NCBI GenBank assembly: GCA_028023455.1
Contig: JAQFVV010006451.1
Location: forward strand, 1,103,501-1,167,500
Direction: 5' to 3'
Length of the DNA stretch: 64,000 nucleotides
From: Epiperipatus broadwayi
Taxonomy: Eukaryota > Onychophora > Udeonychophora > Euonychophora > Peripatidae
Part shown: positions 57,179 through 64,000 of the stretch, one piece after another
Layout of the letters: each line of letters begins with the position of its first letter
Position numbering within the stretch: position 1 is the first letter of the stretch
Notes under the pieces: generated by a model
Told to the model about the DNA's origin: nothing
The model's input: only the letters and a program-made list of their open reading frames with translations
The model's database searches: none
Translations under genes and position numbers: made by a program

Positions 57179-59574
57179 GTTTTAAAGGTAACTTTATTCA
57201 AAAACAAGTGGTTACATTGGTTGTTAATTATACATAGTGTTATACATAGGTTTACACAGTTATTACATTACAGTCTGTATATTTTATTAGAGTCTCTTTG
57301 CACTTAAAAATTGACTTTTTAGAACTTAGATAGTGGCTTTCACAATGTTTTTGCTTTTTTCACACTTTATGAAATATTTATTGTCCAAGTTTATGTACAA
57401 TATAAATCAATGATTATGGTTTCAGTAATTTTTTCATGTTCTTTCAACACTGAATTTCATGTTTGCCTTTGTCCTTTTCTATTATATCCTTTATTATAAG
57501 GTGGCCTAAATTTTAAAAAGAGACCACATTGCTGCAAAGATATCAGGTGGTGCAATAATGCTGCCTCTTTTATTTTTTTCAATTTGTTTCTATAGGTGTT
57601 AGGGTGCTTTCTCATGTTATTGCCCAGTGTAAAAGTGCATCTGGTACACCAAAATGCATATAGGCTGAAAGTGGCTGCCCTTATGGTGGGTATTCCATTA
57701 TTTTTGAATGTTTGTAGAATCTCATTTATAGTGGTTCCATTTTTCCTATATCCACCAACCATCATTTGTCCTACTTTTTCAAGTCCCGAACAATTATGTA
57801 TGAAATGGTCCTGTGTTTCCTCATCCCTGTGACACAGCATACACAAGGGATCTATATTTATATAGAATCTTCTGTATCTAATAAAATGACTTGTAGGTAG
57901 TGCTTTCAAATTGACTTTAATTATGAAATCGTAAAATTTTGGTTCCAGGTACCATTTTCTAATTTTTTTAAGTAATTGGCTGTTATCAATTCCCAATACA
58001 GATATTTGGTTATTCTCAGATTGTTTTTGTGTTAGGAAATTTATGTATTTGTCAATATGTATATTTTATTGGACTTTTCAGTGTTACTTTGTTTTTGATG
58101 CTCTCAATGCTTTCAAGCAATGTAAAGATATAATTGTTTGTAGGTGGTGGATGATCTGTGGGTGTGATCTCCAATATTGGTTCAATATCTGGAAATCTTT
58201 TGACTATGGCTATTAGCAGATTTATTGTTTTTTGTGTCTGAAACACTAATATTGAGTGAAGTCCCAGACCATTCCTTTTTGTTGGTTGGTTAAGTTGCTT
58301 TATTGAAATGGCAACTACTTTCCTGTTCCATAGTAGTTTGCTGCAAAAAGAATTAATTGAGGCTATAAATTGTTTCATGAAAGTGATTATTGGTAAATAG
58401 TAGCTTATTTTTGACATTATGAGTTGATTGAATAATGATATTTTTGTGTATATTGATAGATATGATCTGGATAATGATTCTGTGATTCTTTCTGCATCCA
58501 CTTTGAGTTTGTTTTGTATTGTTGTCCTCATTTAATTCATTCCCAGATAAAATGGAAAACCTAGAAAACTGCTGGGCTTTCCTTGATAAATTTGTTTGTT
58601 TACTTTCCCTATAAAAATTGTCCAAGCAGCTGACTTATTGATATTGATTTTAAGTTTGAATTTTTTTGTATATTCTTCTATGATGTTTTGTAGTACTTGT
58701 AGTTGCTTTTTTGATGTTAAGAATATTATGATATCATCCATATAAGCTATACAAGGAATGTATCTTTTTGTATTTGGTATTAACACTCCCTGTATTTTTT
58801 TTTTTCAATTTCTTCTAATAAGGGGTTTATGTGGAAGGTGAACAGTAGTGTACTCAGTGGTGACCCTTGTGGTATTGATTGAGTGGGATAGAATGATGAT
58901 GACATTTTTCCATTAAGTGTGATATGCACTTCTCTGTTTAAAAGTAAGTTGGCTATTGCATATAATATTGATTGTGGTATTTGTGTTTCCTTTAGTTGGT
59001 TTAGTAAGATTTTTATTGGTACAGAGTCGAAAGCACTTTCAAAATCTAATTGTACTGCAATTGGAGCATATTTCTTCTTCTTAATTACTGAGTTAATTAT
59101 AGTTTTAAAGATTAGTGCTGCCTGACCTGTGGATGAGCCTTTCTTTGCATACTGATGTGATATTTTTGTCAGTATAAATGGTTCAATTTTCACCTTTATT
59201 ACTTTTTCTAGCAGTTTAATTCCTAAAGGCTCCATTGAGATGGGTCTTAAGTTGGTGATCTTGGTAATAGGTTCTTGTTTTTTCATAAATGGTACCATTG
59301 ATATGTTGTATAATCCCTGTATGCTATAAATTTTTTGTGATATTTGATTTGCCAATTGACACAGGTATGTATTTGTAATTTGGCTAAGATGTGCAAGTAC
59401 AAACTGTGGAATGCCTGGATGACATGTGGGTGGGATTGATTCTAACACTACCTTAAAATCCTCAATTTTAAATGGGATCTCATCTTCAGTTGTTCCAAAA
59501 TAATCTTCTTTGGGTGTGAATTGTGCATGCTTAGTTAGCTTTGTTTTGAAATAGTTATATATAGGTGCAATCAT
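57179..59574 (-). mobile_element. Non-LTR retrotransposon, 5'-truncated, inside hAT
   Basis: This minus-strand element comprises most of the RT domain, the C-terminal CCHC domain and a ~280-bp 3' UTR ending TTTTTGAATAAAGTTACC near 57190. It shares its C-terminal domain and 3' end with the copy at 5214-5900. Both ends abut trinucleotide arrays (57104-57178 and 59575-59690), which suggests integration into a microsatellite. No endonuclease domain remains, so the clade cannot be fixed. Confidence 0.9.
57457..59574 (-). pseudogene. Non-LTR reverse transcriptase with C-terminal CCHC domain
   Basis: The reading starts at or before 59574 and covers RT motifs: LRPISMEPLGIKLLEKV, motif A VQLDFESAFDSVP, motif B SIPQGSPLSTLLF, then catalytic CIAYMDDIIIFL, LKININKSAAW, and GKPSSFLGFPFYL. 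An A-run frameshift near 58797 separates motif B from the YMDD part, an in-frame TAA sits at 58534-58532, and a further frameshift lies near 58065. The C-terminal part (57996-57457) has LEPKFYDFI and RYRRFYINIDPLCMLCHRDE with DHFIHNC, a zf-RVT-like zinc motif. YMDD rather than FADD in the active site is unusual for most LINE clades. Three lesions make this copy inactive. The N-terminal endonuclease is missing. Confidence 0.9.
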
Positions 59575-59690
<116 letters not shown>

Positions 59691-61480
59691 AAAATAGCTT
59701 GAATTTTATTTATTATCAAATAAATGTTGTCAGTTTGATTTAAATGAAATTTGTTCTCTAGTTTATCAAATCATTCATACACCCATCTATCAATTTATTT
59801 GAGTATATACACATGCACACATATGTATTATTATTATATGTAACACAGCAATAGGGTTGGGTTATTTTAAGTCAATGGGAACCTATATAGAGGTGCAATA
59901 GTTACTATATAAGGTAAATTCACAACCGAAGAGAGCCAAAGGCAACATTCTCCCTGAGTTTGATTTCTGAGGTGTAATGGGATCTAAAAGAGGGTGAGGT
60001 ATGGATGAACTAGCCTAAATTGTGTCTGAATATAATGTGTAAACTTAGAGCTAGCCCATTGGAGGTAGATAAATCATTGGTTAGGTACTTCATTGCATCA
60101 TTCACAGGATCTTACCTGAAGATGTTAGAACTGACCGTAGTGAGATGTGTTCCTCATCTTCTGGTGGAAAATCTGGATTGTTACAACAAATAAGCTAAAT
60201 TTAATATATGGATGACTTACATTTCAAAATAGTCCAATGAGTGTGTTAACAAACTGACACTGTTGGGTGAGAACCATTAAGAGTAACTAAATGCAGCTCC
60301 CAGCACCTAACAGGATAATTATTTAAAAAAGACTTGTAATTTATACAAATTAGAAAAATGTGATAACTATTATTATAATTAGATAGGTGACCTGATAAAA
60401 AATATTAGGAAAACAAAATAAAATGTATTAATATTTGTGCTTATTTAATATAAGAAATATTTTTATTCAAATATGTAGGTATTTATTTTAATATTTGCAA
60501 CTATTTTAAAATCAAGTACCTCAGATAACTATGATCATAAGGTGGATTTGTATTTACAAATGGGTGATTCAATAACAAAAAAAAAAAATATTATTTGATT
60601 TTCATCTTGAGTTTTATTTTTAATAACGTTTTTTTTTAATTCTTAGGCTTACTTTAAGTAGAAAAGAAAGATTGTAGCTGTATATTTGTGTTGGTGGGTG
60701 GTACAGGACTTGCAAGGGGAAGTTTTATTTTAAGATTAGTATCTAATACTAAATTTACTTTTTTCAAATACCTATAACAATGTTTCAGAACATTTACTGT
60801 AACTTTGGAACATCGTTCTTAAATTCTATAGCTTCTGTATTAATTTTTGTTTTCATTTCATTGTCTGTCAACTGTTTTATTTTACTATATAAAATAGTAG
60901 TATGTGTAAGAATTTCATCACTCATATAATTTAATTCTTATATTAAATAAATACAAATATTAATACAAAAAAATGGCAACTGTTATTTTGTTTTCCAAAT
61001 ACTAGTTTTTAACAGGTATAATTTTCTACACGTATATCTCTTACAGTTATTGCAACTTTCTAAATGTTGTTTGCATAAATTATAAGTTATCAATTCTTAA
61101 ATTTGAAAATTCCATTGATAAAAAGATGCATGCATTCTGTTAGATGCTGAAAACAGCATTTAAATGTTTCTAAAGCTGTTGGTGTGTAGACTTTGAAGGC
61201 AGGAGAAGGCATGCAACTCAAAATTCAGACTCATAAGGATTGCAAAAAATAATTTCGATTTCATAGCAGTCCGTTTGTATGTCCAAATGTTTGTAAAAGG
61301 GTGAAATCTGTACAATGTGACTGTATTGTTGAACAATTTATTCAAAGCACATGTCCAATGATTTTTGATTTACATGAATACAAATTTTTATTCATAGAAA
61401 TTTATAAAAAAAAAAGTTAAAAAGGGCCAATTTTCCAATTTTTTTTTTTTTTGTGATTCTCCAGAATCTTTTCATAATCC
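59691..61480. other. hAT interior, no gene recognised
   Basis: A GC-richer, repeat-like block lies at 59930-60190 (for example TTACCTGAAGATGTTAGAAC) and may be an old element end. No open frame with motifs. A 61-codon minus-strand frame at 61160-61345 is not recognised. Confidence 0.45.
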
Positions 61481-61483
61481 CCC

Positions 61484-61497
61484 TTTAAAAACCACTG
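61484..61497 (-). repeat. hAT right terminal inverted repeat
   Basis: Minus-strand CAGTGGTTTTTAAA, matching the left end at 10 of 14 positions, is followed inward by GGGGGATTATGAAA. The 8-bp flank ACATAGAG lies outside. Confidence 0.75.
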
Positions 61498-61505
61498 ACA
61501 TAGAG

Positions 61506-62329
61506 TATATTAGGTAAAAACATCATTTAATTGTGATAATACTCAGAAGGAGTTCAATACTCACACATTTACAATAACATTGACCAATTTTCAATCTTAA
61601 TATAAACTTAGATAGTAAGGTAAAACTGATTTCACTGTTCATTTAAACTATTTCAGACAAATCTATTAATACAATGATGATTGTTAGTTAACAATTACAG
61701 CTTGTAATTGGATCTTTGTTATATGACATGTAATTTAAAAAGTGTTTAAATGCACAGAAGAATTAAATTTGTCATTTAATAATAAATATACTATATATAT
61801 TTATATATACATACATATATAAAATAGAAAATCATGTAACATTAAAATACTAGTCAAGAAACACAATTATACTAAAATTCTCTCATGATCATGGTTTCAT
61901 TTATTAACCAATAATCTTTCTCAAATGAAATTCAACAATTGTAGAAAAAACATATATATATATATATATAGAATACAAAATAGCCCTCCTATAATTCTTT
62001 TGTCATTCACAACATTTAATTAATTGATGTACAACTTCTAGTATCATTTCAGTATTTAATAGATAAAAGCCATGATTTGAAAAAGAAATCAATTTTTTTT
62101 TTTTATAACAAGCATATTTAAGTCTTTGTTGACATAATAAAAAGTGTACTTTTTACGTTTCAAATTGAGATGACAAAGAACATATTTTTTTCATTTTATT
62201 GTTAGTTAATTTAATAAATTATGTTAATATGTATATATTGCTCTATCCAATTGTAAAACCAACAACTTGAGTCAAAAGACAGGCATGTATGCAATATTTG
62301 TTTTGTTTTTTTTGTTTGGCCTATTTCTA
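61506..62329. other. AT-rich DNA, no gene recognised
   Basis: It contains an (AT)n run near 61950-61970. Nothing else is supportable. Confidence 0.5.
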
Positions 62330-62500
62330 TTATCTAATATGAGTATTGAATGTCTTTAGAAAAATTTACCTTTATTTTATTATTCCAAATACATTCAACT
62401 GTTAATAATAGCACACAGATTAATATATGCACAATGTTTTGAGATATATTATTCCATCTCTTCTTCAGGTGTTGCTGGCATGATTAGTGACAGTACTTGC

Positions 62501-62545
62501 ATGGGAATTGAACCTGGACCCAATCAACTGAGCCATCCTGCTAGA
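62501..62545 (-). repeat. tRNA-like segment within Penelope terminus
   Basis: On the minus strand GCAGGATGGCTCAGTTGATT is followed by GTCCAGGTTCAATTCCCATG, i.e. A-box- and B-box-like sequences about 30 bases apart. The inverted counterpart at 63736-63790 keeps the A-box side but has lost the B-box. This is not the same family as the other SINEs of the window, and it is not a functional tRNA, since the arms do not pair as a whole. Confidence 0.5.
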
Positions 62546-62839
62546 GACAACAGTCAGTAGAAATTTCATATACTTATCTATGAGGTTCCTCCTGATTTCT
62601 CCAAATTTTCTTCTTAAGATCAATGTTGATTAGTGGTTTCTATACATTATGTATAATCATACCAGGTTGACTTATGGGTTGTTTACCATTGTTGTGTTAG
62701 CAGTTTAATTTTTTTCTTTGTATATTTTCTTCTCTATCCAATATTTGTGTGTTTACCCAATTAAACATAAATGTTCATTGGCACATACATGGTTTGCTAC
62801 TTTAAACACATTAGTTTTTTCTTCTAATCATAACTGTGT

Positions 62840-63520
62840 TTTTGGAAATGCTTTCCAATGGGATGATTGATCTCACCAATATATGTTTTTCCACATTCAC
62901 ATGGTATTTCATAGATGCAGTTTTTTCTCTTCAGCATTTCAAGTTTAGGGTTTGTAGATGTCAGAATTCATCATAGTGTGGTATGGTTCTGAAAGGCTGT
63001 TCTGTTGTCAGACTCATTCTTAATTTGTCTGCTATTTCTGCTATGTATGGGTATATTACAAGACCAATAATTGTTTTTCTTTTGTTGTTTATTAAAGTTT
63101 TCTTAATATTAGTTGATGGATAACCATTTTTCATAAGAGTTTGTTTTGTATAGATCTTTTCTTTTTTCAAATCGCTGGTTTCTGAACAAACTTCTTTTGC
63201 TCTAATTCATAGTAATAGTATAACTCCATGTTTTGTGTTTTAGGTGTGATTTGATGTATAAGCTAAGTACTTACCTGTATGAGTAGGTTTTCAGTACACT
63301 GCAGTTTTGATTTTGCCATGAGGGAGTCTTGTGAGCAAAACATCTAAGAATGCCAATTTTTGTTCATTCTGATTCTATTGTGAATTTAATTGATGAGGAT
63401 ATGTTGTTGATGTGTTTCTAGAATGTTTGTAATATTTCTTCACTATGTGGTCATAAAATAAATGTATCATCCACATAGTGAAGTCAAACTTTAGGTGGAT
63501 ATGGAGTAGTTTAATTGGGA
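62840..63520 (-). pseudogene. Penelope RT (YVDD) and GIY-YIG relic
   Basis: Reading on the minus strand, YVDDTFILWPHSEEILQTF near 63480-63425 is the RT motif C region, followed by frameshifted sequence (IGILRCFAHKTPS; NNKRKTIIGLVIYPYIAEIA within an open frame 63170-62961). The GIY-YIG start is CIYEIPCECGKTYIGE near 62915-62860. The rest of the nuclease is not recognisable. Several stops and frameshifts are present. It is homologous in layout to the PLE at 3651-4703 but clearly a different subfamily (YIGE rather than YFGE, different linker). Confidence 0.8.
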
Positions 63521-64000
63521 AAGCACAAAATATTGGATAGAGAAGAAAATGTATAAAGAAGAAAATTTACATAAGCTGCTTGCAGGACAATGGCAAACAA
63601 TCCCAAAATCAACCTAATGTGATTATACATAATGCATGGAAACCATTAATCAACTTTGCTCTTAAGAGGAAAAAGTGGAGAAATCAGAAGGGACCTCATA
63701 GATAAGTATATGAAATTTCTACTGACTGTTGACTTTGGCAGGATGGCTCAGTGGTTATATTATTATCTTAAAATTAAACAATTCCCATGTTAGTACTGTC
63801 ACTGGGCAGTCCAGCAATACCTGAAGAAGAGGGAGAATAATACTACTCAAAATAATTTGCATATACTAACTTGTTTGATGTACTATTACTAACATTTGAA
63901 TATATTTGGAATATTTAAATAAAGTCAAATTTTCTTAAAGTCATTCAATACTCATATTAGATTTTGGATATAGTCCAAACAATAAATATAACTAAAACAC

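Larger units (their letters stand above)
62330..63950 (-). mobile_element. Penelope-like element with ~360-bp inverted termini
   Basis: A minus-strand Penelope coding relic (about 63520-62840) is bracketed by inverted copies of one sequence: 62330-62690 (the element's 3' end) and 63585-63950 (inverted copy beyond the truncated 5' end). Shared blocks include TAATATGAGTATTGAATG, CTTCTTCAGGTGTTGCTGG and its counterpart, and GTATATGAAATTTCTACTGA. Each arm also includes a tRNA-like segment. Inverted terminal copies are a known Penelope arrangement. The 5' part of the RT is absent. Confidence 0.8.

Overview
The window looks like a very AT-rich (roughly 70-75% by eye), gene-poor stretch of an invertebrate animal nuclear genome. 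No host gene, rRNA gene, functional tRNA gene, operon or CRISPR array can be supported. Almost every coding signal belongs to a eukaryotic transposable element: Penelope-like elements (PLEs) with a GIY-YIG domain, an RTE-type LINE, a second non-LTR family with a C-terminal CCHC domain, two LTR elements with unusually long LTRs, a Merlin (ISXO2-type) DNA transposon, a FAM200/ZBED-like hAT transposon, and a tRNA-derived SINE family. This mix fits a metazoan. I cannot name the phylum from the sequence alone.

Layout. 1-3.0 kb: AT-rich DNA with two foldback (inverted-repeat) elements. 3.65-4.9 kb: 5'-truncated PLE. 5.2-5.9 kb: 3' end of a non-LTR element. 6.3-7.4 kb: three SINEs. 7.9-8.17 kb: a palindromic element carrying what looks like a complete minimal type I hammerhead ribozyme on the minus strand. 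9798-22911: a 13.1-kb LTR element with ~3.0-kb LTRs. 22.9-26.0 kb: foldback elements. 29417-37121: a second LTR element (7.7 kb) whose 2.4-2.65-kb LTRs are packed with minisatellites. 42097-44866: a complete Merlin element with 37-bp TIRs and an 8-bp target duplication. 45.2-45.5 kb: two SINEs with clear target duplications. 47.0-48.0 kb: RTE relic. 48.4-48.8 kb: trinucleotide satellite. 52793-61497: a hAT element with TIRs and 8-bp target duplications, swollen by nested insertions including a non-LTR element (57.2-59.6 kb) sitting between two (ATT)n arrays. 62.3-63.95 kb: a PLE relic bracketed by ~360-bp inverted termini.

How the parts relate. The two LTR elements share TGAAAC-type starts, GTTACA-type ends and ATAT target duplications. 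Each encodes one recognisable protein, highly charged with a coiled-coil N-terminal half, and no reverse transcriptase, protease or integrase was found. They look like non-autonomous large-LTR retrotransposons that would need enzymes supplied in trans (inference). Several foldbacks carry decayed hammerhead-like or PLE-like 3' end signatures, suggesting many inverted repeats here are head-to-head PLE termini (inference). The least usual items are the large-LTR family with its coiled-coil protein and the hammerhead inside a palindrome.
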